DNA of 64,000 nucleotides from assembly GCA_002633005.1 (NCBI GenBank), contig NMRA01000342.1:334056-398055 (forward strand), written 5' to 3'. Position numbers and translations under genes: made by a program. Source of the DNA: Phoronis australis. Lineage: Eukaryota > Phoronida > Phoronidae. The notes beneath the pieces are model-generated. The model did not search any database and had not been told where the DNA came from. It was given only the letters and a program-made list of their open reading frames with translations. Below are positions 37,501-46,396 of the stretch, piece by piece (position 1 is the first letter of the stretch; the number at the start of each line of letters is the position of its first letter).

Positions 37501-37770
37501 CGACGAGCTTGCGACCTAGTTTCCTGTGGGTAAGTGTTATTACAACAAAAATAATTTGTGCGGCGATCGTCCGGTTTTTAAAAATAAAGAGAATCTGACA
37601 TATTTCTATTTTTTTCAGCGAACGGTAACCAGTATGATCCTAAAGAAAATACTTGGGATGATAAGACGTTCCAGGCGCGCTACGTCAAACTCCTGGTCAA
37701 AAATTGGCGCAGTCACATCGCCCTCCGCTGGGATCTGCTTGGACCGCAGCCACAGTGCCCGGGGAACTAA
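14451..37770 (+). CDS. Secreted kringle / C-type lectin / six-discoidin protein (24 coding exons, complete)
   Basis: I joined 24 exons with GT/AG borders and matching phases: 14451-14648, 16391-16541, 17301-17491, 18197-18287, 19119-19289, 19865-19981, 20279-20398, 21253-21530, 22390-22519, 24521-24673, 25487-25656, 26154-26442, 26763-26950, 27477-27619, 28025-28170, 29081-29241, 30881-31005, 31280-31452, 33122-33288, 34027-34206, 34705-34813, 35500-35642, 36833-36968, 37619-37770. The total is 3882 nt, predicted 1293 aa, with no internal stop. The start is supported by an in-frame TAA immediately before the ATG. Domain order: signal peptide (1-22), kringle (27-110), coiled coil (118-175), acidic linker (181-210), C-type lectin (212-342), linker (347-383), then discoidin domains bounded by cysteines at about 384-532, 535-683, 688-844, 847-995, 1000-1149 and 1152-1290. 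No transmembrane segment follows, so it should be secreted. The start of exon 8 is the least certain border (21253 or 21310). The role is inferred: multivalent extracellular recognition or adhesion. Confidence 0.85.
15010..15145. repeat. Short degenerate tandem repeat in intron 1
   Basis: AGGTATAGTCTCGGGTGGGTATT, AGGTATCGTTTCGGTGAGTAT and AGGTATCGTCTCGACTGGGTTT recur at about 15012, 15051 and 15117 with intervening related GGGT-rich sequence. There are only three or four imperfect units. Confidence 0.5.
15842..15910 (+). repeat. Short dispersed repeat, copy 1 (partner at 55443-55509)
   Basis: It shares AGATGGCG, ATGTTTGCAACATA, CACGCC and TATTGAGA, in order and spacing, with 55443-55509. It lies in intron 1 of the kringle/lectin/discoidin gene. 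Confidence 0.65.
17301..18287 (+). CDS. Coiled-coil and acidic linker (exons 3-4)
   Basis: Exon 3 (17301-17491, phase 1 to 0) encodes about 63 residues rich in Ala, Leu, Ile, Lys and Glu with heptad-like hydrophobic spacing (for example [16 protein letters not shown]). This suggests an oligomerising coiled coil. Exon 4 (18197-18287) encodes a Ser/Lys stretch followed by a Glu/Lys run, and one cysteine near its start. Such a stalk between head and lectin would allow trimer or dimer formation as in collectins, but that is inference. I do not recognise a named domain here. Confidence 0.75.
19119..20398 (+). CDS. C-type lectin domain, QPD/WND type (exons 5-7)
   Basis: Exons 19119-19289, 19865-19981 and 20279-20398 encode a complete long-form C-type lectin domain of about 130 residues. 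It has the N-terminal Cys pair (212, 223) and the four core cysteines, including DC at 318, ATC at 333 and FAC at 341. The WIGL-like strand reads IWTGATD. The calcium and sugar site has QPD at 308-310, a Glu at 316 and WND at 328-330. In characterised family members QPD favours galactose or GalNAc, while EPN favours mannose. I therefore predict a calcium-dependent, galactose-type lectin. All three exons have phase 1 borders on both sides. Confidence 0.88.
21253..24673 (+). CDS. Linker plus discoidin (F5/8 type C) domain 1 (exons 8-10)
   Basis: Exons 21253-21530, 22390-22519 and 24521-24673. The first part is a 37-residue linker of no recognised type. The discoidin fold runs from GCAREV (Cys384) through the WIQ / VDLG junction, the VATQG strand and FKARYVRI to [10 protein letters not shown] (Cys532), which are the usual F5/8C landmarks. 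The WIQ/VDLG border is a phase 0 intron, the second internal intron is phase 1, and the outer borders are phase 1. The exon 8 acceptor could instead be at 21310, which would remove 19 linker residues without changing frame. Confidence 0.82.
23608..23641. other. Perfect-stem hairpin in an intron
   Basis: GCGCCCACATA and TATGTGGGTGC-type arms surround a short AT loop, with a TGACGTCA palindrome just downstream at 23645-23652. It may be a remnant of an inverted-repeat element; no function is claimed. Confidence 0.4.
24295..24421 (+). mobile_element. MITE-like element, 127 bp, inverted termini CGTTCAGTAACG
   Basis: The left end CGTTCAGTAACGATAGGATC is mirrored by GGTCCTAGCGTTACTGAACG at the right end. 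The interior contains AAGCAAGAC and CACGTGACTTTGGCTAG. It has no coding capacity. It lies in the intron before exon 10. Confidence 0.8.
25487..26442 (+). CDS. Discoidin domain 2 (exons 11-12)
   Basis: Exons 25487-25656 and 26154-26442. Landmarks are ACVGKR (Cys535), YVQ/VDLG at the intron, [14 protein letters not shown] and [11 protein letters not shown] (Cys683). This is the only one of the six copies in which the second internal intron is absent, so the last two thirds of the domain are a single 289-nt exon. Outer borders are phase 1. Confidence 0.88.
26763..28170 (+). CDS. Discoidin domain 3 (exons 13-15)
   Basis: Exons 26763-26950, 27477-27619 and 28025-28170. Landmarks are VCDKPV-type start (Cys688), YIQ/VDLK at the intron, [16 protein letters not shown] and [10 protein letters not shown] (Cys844). 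The second internal intron is phase 2. I chose the donor after CTTCG at 27619 because it alone keeps the frame into LFDGNT at 28026. An additional unpaired-looking cysteine occurs in DYGCYVKYY. Confidence 0.83.
28769..28909 (+). mobile_element. MITE-like element, second copy, 141 bp
   Basis: It has the same termini and interior as 24295-24421 (left CGTTCAGTAACGCTAGGACC, right with TACTGAACG), plus CGCGAGATTACGCGAGATATT, which copy 1 has partly lost. It lies in the intron before exon 16, in the same orientation. Confidence 0.8.
29081..31452 (+). CDS. Discoidin domain 4 (exons 16-18), first intron hit by a retrotransposon
   Basis: Exons 29081-29241, 30881-31005 and 31280-31452. Landmarks are ECAEPS (Cys847), YIQ/AEFK at the intron, [14 protein letters not shown] and [11 protein letters not shown] (Cys995). 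The segment [12 protein letters not shown] adds two extra cysteines that may form a private disulfide. The 1.6-kb first intron contains a sense-oriented 5'-truncated non-LTR element; splice sites and reading frame are intact. The second internal intron is phase 2. Confidence 0.85.
29299..30706 (+). mobile_element. 5'-truncated non-LTR retrotransposon with target-site duplication
   Basis: AAATATCCTG at 29289-29298 is repeated at 30697-30706, directly after the A-rich 3' end, so this is a recognisable insertion of about 1.4 kb. It encodes the C-terminal part of a reverse transcriptase (29307-30149), with the thumb-region landmarks [16 protein letters not shown] and [14 protein letters not shown]. 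One in-frame TAA at 30147 interrupts it. The same frame then continues through a CSCG...H...C zinc knuckle (30228-30275) to a stop near 30440. The catalytic polymerase core and endonuclease are missing, so it cannot mobilise itself. It is in sense orientation in the first intron of discoidin 4. Confidence 0.88.
31814..32188 (+). repeat. 375-bp direct repeat, copy 1, with 19-bp minisatellite core
   Basis: It contains five units of TAGTAGAGTACCTCGAGTA (19 bp) and unique flanks. It is repeated almost exactly at 32190-32564 with an offset of 376 bp. It sits in the intron between discoidin domains 4 and 5. Confidence 0.92.
32190..32564 (+). repeat. 375-bp direct repeat, copy 2
   Basis: It follows copy 1 after a single N at 32189. 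It differs from copy 1 only by scattered substitutions (for example GTAGGGTACC to GTAGAGTACC and TTACACTTG to TTACTCTTG). Minisatellite copy number is identical. Confidence 0.92.
33122..34813 (+). CDS. Discoidin domain 5 (exons 19-21)
   Basis: Exons 33122-33288, 34027-34206 and 34705-34813. Landmarks are VCYGSA (Cys1000), YIQ/ADLG at the intron, [14 protein letters not shown] and [10 protein letters not shown] (Cys1149). The second internal intron is phase 0, unlike the other copies, and lies further 3', within the loop before the last strands. Confidence 0.85.
35500..37770 (+). CDS. Discoidin domain 6 and C terminus (exons 22-24)
   Basis: Exons 35500-35642, 36833-36968 and 37619-37770. Landmarks are ECSRPH (Cys1152), WIQ/ADLG at the intron, the ITRGR strand, FQARYVKL and [12 protein letters not shown] (Cys1290), followed by PGN and a TAA stop. 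This is the most diverged copy: the first exon is short and the VATQG motif has become IITRGR. The protein ends three residues after the closing cysteine. Confidence 0.85.
36176..36290 (+). mobile_element. Possible tRNA-derived SINE head
   Basis: TGATGGCGCAGTGGTAAA resembles a polymerase III A box. About 45 bases later, CCCGGAATCGAATGA resembles a degenerate B box, as in tRNA-derived SINEs. The cloverleaf is not convincing and I see no second copy in the window. Confidence 0.3.
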
Positions 37771-38560
37771 ATGTCGATGACGTCACTGCTACTCATTTGC
37801 CTACTTCTGACTATGGCTTTGAACGCGACATAGATGCACGTTAGGGGCCGGTTTCGCAACGTCAGATTCTCGCGACTAGAAGTTAGCAAACTGTACTATC
37901 GCTCGCTTCGCTTGTAACTGCATGGCGACATCTCGTGAAGACTTGCGAGATCTCGCCAAACTGATACAGAACTGACCTTGCAGAACGCACCCCTATTTGA
38001 CGATATTTTCTCGCTATCTTACAATAGTTGTCATTAGTAAGGAAGAATTCTTGATTCATCTCCATTTTTCGTAGTTGCACTTAAACAGGTCCGAGTGGGG
38101 TCATATAATAGTCAGAAGCATGCAAATGTGCACGGAATACGATACATGGGAACGATTATCGGACAATATCAACAAGTCTCCATTGGGAATATTTTGAAAG
38201 CATGGCGTCCTGAAACGAGGTTACAGACGTATTTGCTAATTTAATTGGTTTTCCTAGTTAGATCATAGCCTATATGCTAATTTCATTGCTTTAAATACAT
38301 CATTGCTTAATTTTATGTCAGCAATTGCTTTCGCTTTCGTAACCTTGTTCTAGTTGAAAGAATGTGATAAGATAAGTATCTTTAGCTTTATCGGTACGTT
38401 CCTTAACGCTCTACTAGAATGCGTGTTTTTCTGCTTGAAACACCTGGAAAGAGCATACCTAGCACGCTGTAGCTTGTTTGTCTAGGGTTTCCTGAGGAGT
38501 AATGCGTACTATATTCCACTCTTGGTTAATAAACTTTTATTTCAATGCACAAATACGCAC
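37771..38560 (+). terminator. 3' UTR and polyadenylation signal of the kringle/lectin/discoidin gene
   Basis: An AATAAA hexamer at 38528-38533 lies 760 bp after the stop codon in an AT-rich stretch. No further coding potential in the gene's frame follows. The 3' end near 38550 is therefore a reasonable guess. Confidence 0.5.
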
Positions 38561-38569
38561 AAGTTTTAT

Positions 38570-40950
38570 TCCTTTGAAACTCGATACTATACATTGCATA
38601 GTTCTACGCTTTTAGTTTCTGAAAAACAAACCGTTAAATATTCATGACGCCAGTACAAGAAATCTTCAGTAACTTTGCGTTTGGCGGAAAAATATATAAG
38701 TAAATAAAACATCCAGAATGGATCCATTCTTGTTGTTTTATTTACATATACATATTCTACATTTCGTGAAACAATAGTATCCTTGAGAGGATGTGGATCG
38801 CCTTATTTAGTTTCCGATTTATTTTCTGCGAAAAAATAGAATTTTACTTTGTGACAGTTCTCAACAAAATTAAGCATCAGAAATATGAACTTTAAAAGGA
38901 GCATCGTGAACACACTATCTTGAAACAGAACATGACTCAAAACGGTTGTTTGTAGTAATTTACTACTTGCACACTTGGCGGCGCTGCGAAAATCATTGTG
39001 CATTGTTGTTTAGGACACAACGCATCGTGTTAGCATCAATTGTAACATCGCAAACGTGATGGTGCACTTGTTCCAAACATACAGAACGATTGTATATGTA
39101 GTTTGAACACAACAACTCGTTTTCAAGCAAAATGGAAAATTCATGCAAGTAATTAACGCAGCTAACCATTGTAAAATTGAAAATCGAACAATGCAGTTTT
39201 GCATATTGATTACATGTATGTGCGTAATTACTAAAACATCATATCTGAGCCGGGGAAACACGAGTTGAGATATTCGCCTACCCACACATTTCTCAGCCAT
39301 ATAGCAGATAAAAACTAAACGACAGTGATGTCGTCAAGAATACTGATATTGCCAAATGAAAACAGAGATCAAACTAGTCTAGGCGTCACTACACTCCTTC
39401 ACTGCGCCACCTGTGGAACAGTGATAATGTGCACCGACGATTCTTTGACATTCTGTGCGTGGGCATCAGAGCTCATGCCCTAGCGTGGACTTTTTCGTAA
39501 ACAAATAATGCGAGCTGGAAAAGTATACGGAATCGTTTCTTTGCTTAAGAAGCGTGCCTTGTTTTCTTCAACGAGTCTCAGAAAACGTACCAGTGTGAAA
39601 TACATCGACTTGTTGTGGCGATAGCCACAGATCACAGAGGCATTTCTCAAATTATACAACAAGTGAGAGTATATGTATGTCTTAATCTTATCTTCTAACC
39701 AATCGGAATGTCTAAACATTTATTTGTTCTTTAAAATGACGCTAAACCCTGTTTGGATGATTTCAGTCAATCCTCCTATCACCTGCTAATTCATCGTTGG
39801 CGCCATTCCTACAAGGAAAGAGGCATAGAACGCAAAAGCTCGTCAAAATATCGTTTAAACAGTTTCGAACGAAAGTACCATCTCGCAACGTCTAGTATAG
39901 TGTAATTTACTTTTCTTGTGAGGACATTTCCAATAAAATCACAAAATTCACGATTATTGAAATAAGCGCGAAGGAAAAACTCTGTGGTCACCACATAGTT
40001 TCTAATCTCTGTCACAGTCAGTTTATTGAGGTCGCTTGAGGTGAAAAGTTACATTTTTCACATAAGGGAAATGTGCTACGTCTATGTCTTGCCATAACAA
40101 ATAAGGAGACATGCTTTGCCTTGTGGGAGGAAAACGATGAAGTAATGAGCAGTTGACAGATTGATTTTTGAAATTTGAAAATTTGAATCTAAAAGAAAAT
40201 GCTTTGATGTCAACAGAAATTAAAAATGTTTACGAAAAAACCGTAAAATACTAAGGTTGAATTTTGTTTCAGTGAGAGAAACACGTTCAATATTGCAATT
40301 TAGTATGTTTATCGCATTCCAGGCGTCTTTATGGACAGGAATCAACTAAAAACTCCTTATGCCACAGATTGGGCATTATGGTCCTTTGTGGGTGTTTTTC
40401 TCCTACAGTTACCGTGTATTTCACTAAAAGCGTAGGTGGCGCTTGCACTTTCAGCAGATTTTCACAAACTGAAAGTAGTTAATCTGCTCAGCACATAGTT
40501 TACGACTTACCCTCATGATGAGATTGTAAACTCGTGAGAAAATGATCTGGAATATCTCAGATATTTATCTGGGAGAAATTGTCGCGATTTTTCAGTTATG
40601 AACACATCAGATTAGATGCATAGTAAACGATAACTCGCGTCTGTTTGCTCGTCGCATGCAGAACTCTCAAGCAGCCAGCAATTCTTATGGCGCAGATGCG
40701 CGCACAATTGGCGCATTCAACTAAAAATGTGTATACCAAAACAAGAACAACGCGAAGCCCTGAAATGCGCCATGCTGAGCCGCAAGCAGCATTCTTATAG
40801 GGATGTTTATTAGTATCAGAATTGGTCACTAGTTGGTACAGAATATGTCCAACACATAATAAAACCCTATTTGTCAATTTTCATAAATATCGGTCCAGGA
40901 ACACTGAATACACATATGAAAACGTAAAAAAGAATTAGCACTATCGGTAC
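38570..40950. other. Intergenic, no gene recognised
   Basis: Overlapping short open frames only. Two isolated CTCF-like cores occur: GCGCCACCTGTGG near 39410 (minus) and TAGGTGGCGC near 40432. Confidence 0.5.
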
Positions 40951-40959
40951 AGCGTTTGT

Positions 40960-42370
40960 CGCATCCGTATGAAAGAAGTACTGTTGTCATTTGTAGCCAC
41001 ATTCATAGGAATCCATTTCACAAAGATCATGCAAGGGATTCAAGAGTTAAAGTCGGCAATGCACTAACAAAGTTGCCACAAGAGGGCGCCACAGCAAAAG
41101 AAACTGAAAATCAATGCCAGTCGTCGTTTCGTCAGTAGAATAACATCTGCAAATTTCTTTAGGGATACTTTAGGCAGTTAGGCGGCAGAGACACTGACAT
41201 CAAAAACAGACCCGAAAATAGCAAAAATAGCCATTAGGCGAAGCAGAATACGTCTTATACGTCCGAAAACCGAAATGTGTTATCGTCCTCTTAATAGAAA
41301 CCCGATTGCCAAATTTCATGAAAGTGTGTCAATGAACTCTGAAGATACAAAGGTAGATGTGTAAAGGGAGGAAACTGCCAATAACACATCGGTGGTAAGA
41401 TCCGTCCGAAAGACGTCATCATCTGTTACCACATTCATAAAAAACGCTTGCCAAATTTCTCAAAGATCCTATAAGGGGTTAAAAAAACACAGCTGCGGGC
41501 ACAGAAACAAGACTGCCACCAGGGTGTGCCACAGTAGTCGGACCCTTGCGAAAATCTAGATGATCTGTCGTATTCTCTACAGGAATACATTATTATCATC
41601 CTTAGAGATGGTTAATAGATAGATCACAGGACGCCAAAACAGCGGGCTCGTAAATGATAAATAAATGGCCACTAGATAGCGCAGAATACGCCAAATTCAA
41701 TAAAAAGGACAATAAGTTCTCATCTCCTTGATAGAAATACGTTTGTTAAATTCCATGAAAATTTATCAAGGAACCCTGGAGTAACAGAGGTAAACAAAAA
41801 ACTAAAATTGCCACTAGAGGGTAGAGTGGTTGTTGAATCCGTTCAAAAGAACCCATCGGTCGTTCTTTGCCACACCTGTACTAAAATATTTGCCCACGTT
41901 CACAAAAATCCTGCATGAGGTTAAGCAGATAAAGCCACGGGCTCAAAAACATTGTCACTAGGCGACACCACAGTAGTAAATGAAGGGCAGCCGTGATCTT
42001 TTCGGCAGGAAAACATTTTTCAATTTTCATAATGATCCTTAACACTTATTGACTAATAGAGTAGCGTTAGCAAAAAACGGACTCAGAAATAAAAACAAAT
42101 CCCAATAGGTGGCGCTAAACACGTCATATTTTTCCAAAAATAGGAATGCGTCATCGTCTTCATAATGGAGACATATTTACCAAATGCCAAAAACCCCTGA
42201 GGACCTCCAATGATTCAGAGGTAAATGCAAAAAAGAACTAAATTGTCGCTAGGTGGTACACCAGTAGTCGGATCGGTTCGAAACCCATTGCATTGTTTTG
42301 TCAGCCTCATAGGTACACATCTGCTAAATCTCCATCAGACCGCACAAGGAGTGTAGGAGATATAGCAGCC
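40960..42370 (+). repeat. Degenerate satellite: three-monomer higher-order repeat of about 435 bp
   Basis: About ten monomers of roughly 130-160 bp share GCCAAATTTC-like and CACAAAGATCCT-like blocks and end in a CCACTAGRGGGCGCCACAG-like core. Every third monomer is most alike: the GATTGCCAAATT-type block falls at 41304, 41741 and about 42174, spaced 437 and 433 bp. Divergence between units is high, so the array is old. Confidence 0.8.
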
Positions 42371-42379
42371 TACGCCGGG

Positions 42380-45300
42380 CGCCTGAGCGGCGAACACCAG
42401 GAGGTCGAAACGCCGAACGCTCAATCACAGATGATGGGAATGTACACTCACATATGGGCATCGTGTATGTAGGCACTTAATAAAACAACGTGGATTTAAA
42501 GAAAATATACTTTATTCCACTCCGTGTAGAATACGATATGCAATAAGAAACGCACTTTAATAGTGTACTGTACATGCTTGCAAGGTATTTAAAGTTTAAA
42601 ACGGTGACGACACAGCTGCATAATCAAATCTTTCAATACATGATTAAACTGGAGACGAAGTGTAGTAAATTTAAACATTGAAATTCATAGCGAAATACAG
42701 AAATCTCCATTATACACGTAATGTTAAAATGTTCTCAACCTGACCAACTACCAGCAGAAAACAGGAATCGAGTAAATTGAGAGTTAGTTGAGAATGAACT
42801 CGGATATTAAAGAAACACGTCGAAAATAACGCTAAAGCTTGAAACGATTTGACACGAATTATTATACGAATATCGACAAAGAATTCAGTGTACACTGCAA
42901 ACGCATATTAAAAAATCAATAATTGAATTCATTTCAGAAAATATGCACTCAATGTTTGCACTTACATTAGCAGATCAGAGTATCCATAGTTTCATGTAAT
43001 GTAACGAATCTAAAGGTGAACGCAGTTTTGCATGACACATGTATGTATAGCCCGGTGGCGGATTTGAAAAGAGTCGATGGATATTTCTGTTTGTGTATGA
43101 TAAAAAAGCGCGACTATTAGCGTTATATCCAATAAGAGCCTTTGATTAAAATAGTACCACTCATGTGATCATTCGGCATTGCATCGTAACTGGTAGTTGC
43201 GTTTACACGGCGAATTTCACCCGAATAAAGCAGACGTGTAACACTCTACCCAGTATTTTCACTATGGAACAAATTGATTTCAGACTGCGTTCGAGGTGTC
43301 AAGTTGCATACCAGCAACTAGAATTTTTACTTGCATTACTGTTCTGGATTCTCTGTTTCAGTGCATTTTTATGAACACGTTTGTTAATTTCCTTATTCTG
43401 AAACCACGTGACTACTGCTCTAACTAAAAGCAGTGTGGTCCAAATTAAGATTCACTGCCTGTTTTCAAAACAGCAAACAAGTCTGTGACCAATTTTATCC
43501 AAAGCTATACTCCCTGTCTGTCTTAGTAACTACTGTCGTAACTTCTGATATTTGCTGGTACGCAAAACACAAAGAGCGGTTACGGAAGGGGTTGTTAATT
43601 GTGAATACAAGCAACGGCGGAGTTCAGGTCAGCTGCAGCAATATTATCTTCATAGAAAACGCAGCGTCCATTTGCAATAGCTCGGATAACAACGGGCGTG
43701 CGACCGTTTAGGAAACGACCCATGGGGCGCATCTAAAAACTGAAAGACAACGAAACCACGCAGACTTGCGAAGGTCGATGGTCGTGTCCATACTGGCAGC
43801 GGAGCAGAAAGTTGTATCACAGGGTACTTATAAAATATACTGTAAAACCTAGTGGTCACTCAGATATTATATGTTGGCGTCAAACAGCTTGAAGCAGCGC
43901 GTTGGTTGTGTGAAGAGAAATTGTTTACTGGTTTCAACAGTAACACCCCCTATCTTCATTCATCATACAGAGTTGAACTTTAATAAAATACTTTGATAAC
44001 TTCCGAACACAATCTTATCACAGATTATCGACTATTTACACCTTTCGGAAACGAAACGCAGCACAGTAAGACATGTTAATAAAAACAATTAAATAACGCT
44101 AAAATTCCCATAAGAGGGCACTGTATGCAGGTAAAGTTGGTTTTGGGGAAACGATGTCCTGTGGTTACCGACGAGAAAATGTTGCTGAAACTATCTTACA
44201 AAAACTCGCGCATGTTATTTGCGTCAATGCTGAAAAAGCTCGAACATTCTTGGACATTGACTCTATCCAAACAAGGAGCCGGTAGATTGTTTTTAAAGTA
44301 TAAATGTTACAGCTCAATTTTAAACCGCAAAGTATACTGTGACTGGTCACAACTGAGACAGTATTGAAATGTAAATTGCGAACGTGTGTAATTCCTGAAC
44401 CAACCTCTTGCAATTCCGGTTTACGGTGTTGCTACGAAACTGAGACACACTTACGACAGTCAGGCAAGGGCTTGTAGTAATTCAAATGCTGTTGCTTAGA
44501 AACGCTTATTCACTTTTTATGCAGTGAAGAATATCATTGGCTTCCATAGGCTTACATGCCAAAATGTTAAATAGTGATTTTGCCATTTCGGTTATCCAAG
44601 GATAACAAGCAACTCGGTGACTGTAACAGAGTTATACACGCAAGGCATAGTTACTTACACAAGGCACATTGGTTTGATATCGACCGTGTCAGATAAATGA
44701 CAGGCATACACTTAATCTGTTGGTGCTCGCTTAATGTCAGAGAAAATAGTTGTTGACCTTAGGTGCATGGTGCTTCTATGATAATTTATCGTACACATCG
44801 ATAGTTTCAGTTACGTGGAATTACCAAACCGCAACTTTTAACTCCAGCTTCATCCCTCCTAATACAGGAGGCGCTACTGGGAATCACTGATGTGATATGA
44901 TTACTGACACGAAACGTAGGAACTCTTTGTCTCGATTTGTTCTTCAGGCAAAATCTACTAAAGCCTAGGGAATACGTCGTTTATTCGTGGGCAGACATTC
45001 TAGAAGCCACCGCGAATGGTTACGGGGAATTGATGAGGTCAGGCGACATTGGGAAAACGGGACACTTTCGTTGCTCGTGAATATTTTTTCGTGTTTTAAG
45101 TATAATCTTTGGTTAGCTAAAGGGAATACTCGACAAAACACGATGGATATAACACGTGACCAACACATCTCGCCCAAGTTTTCAAATCCAACAACCTCGA
45201 AAGAACGCGTCTTTAAACAGAATTTGTCACGTACTTTCACTTTTCTTTTCACGGGGTAACTGGACGACGATTACCAGCTGGTGTAGGGTTATATCGCGAT

Positions 45301-45900
45301 ACATTATGAAACGGAAGTCTAGTCGGGCTTCGATCGATTTCTAAATGAAATCGAGCTCTTGATTAATGTTTAACGAATCTACTCTCAAATCTAGTCCTAG
45401 TATCGACACTTGATACTTTCATCGTGTGATGGCTTTGCATTGACAGTAGCTGTACAGTCAGCAGAGAGTAGACCCGGCGTTCGTGAGAGTCGGTTTTGTG
45501 CAATTTGTTGTACTCTTATAAAATTATCATGCAAAAATTAACCGTTCTGTCAAAAAGACTCGCACGAAAGGACGTAGACTGCATTGCAATAGATTTCGGT
45601 GATCCATCTTATGTTGTTATCCCGTTATTATCCCATTTACCAAGCCTGTCTCCGTGTCTGCCTGTTGTGGTGGAACTAATATTCAATACATCCCAGCTAT
45701 TTAATCCTTACTTTTGAGGGAGTGGCAAGTTTTGGAGATTCGCTTAGTCAACCAAATCTAGGGAAACTGTGCTGTGTTTGGGTTGGTAGCAAACCACAGA
45801 GAAATTACGAGTCTTTACATACGAAAAAAAACAAATGATGACATCGCGCTTGTTAGGTCTACATGTCTCTTCAATGCATGTATCATCCCTCTTGCTCCTC
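42380..45900. other. Intergenic between the two convergent genes
   Basis: No coding exon recognised. 44070-44170 resembles a solitary monomer of the 40960-42370 satellite (CCCATAAGAGGGCACTG core). The right-hand kilobase probably contains the K2P 3' UTR. Confidence 0.45.
44981..44986 (-). terminator. Candidate polyadenylation signal of the K2P gene
   Basis: AATAAA on the minus strand about 930 bp after the stop codon. It is the first exact hexamer I noticed downstream; it is unproven. Confidence 0.25.
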
Positions 45901-45916
45901 TATGTCACCATGGTTA

Positions 45917-46396
45917 CTACTTATGCGAAACAACGTCAGCTTCCGCAGCTTTCCTTGACGCTCTGGACTCTGTACCGCCAGTTTTGGCTTGCTCTTCATG
46001 ATTGTCTTCGTCTTCCTCATCGTCGTCTTCTTCTTCGTCCTTCTTGATCAGGCCGACCTTCTCACCAATCCATTTGAACTTGGCCACCACTTCATCTTGC
46101 ATGAGTGTGAAGCACATAGAGAGAAGAGCCATGCCAACCAATAAGTAAAGGATGCTAAACATCATGGCAAGAACAGAGCCCGCGTTCTCCACGTCTGTCC
46201 CTGGCACAAAGTCTCCGAATCCGATGGTGGAGAGGGTGATGAACGAGAAGTAAGTGGCGTCGAGAAAGTCGAGGCCGTCAGTTTCGGAAAAGAGAACAGA
46301 GCCAAGGAAGATGAAGAGTAGCAACACCATCATAGTGATGGTCAGCGGCACCGTGATTTCGTCGTCGTCTTCTTCCTCGTCTTCCTCGTCGTCGTC
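45917..46396 (-). CDS. K2P channel exon 4: M3, second pore, M4, acidic tail
   Basis: The exon opens with a 13-residue Asp/Glu run, then M3, the TIGFG filter, M4 and a cytosolic tail with a second acidic run before the TAG stop at 45919-45917. The acceptor is TTTGATAG, which is weak in pyrimidines, but frame and domain continuity support it. Confidence 0.88.
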   Translation of the reverse strand, partial: DDDEEDEEEDDDEITVPLTITMMVLLLFIFLGSVLFSETDGLDFLDATYFSFITLSTIGFGDFVPGTDVENAGSVLAMMFSILYLLVGMALLSMCFTLMQDEVVAKFKWIGEKVGLIKKDEEEDDDEEDEDNHEEQAKTGGTESRASRKAAEADVVSHK

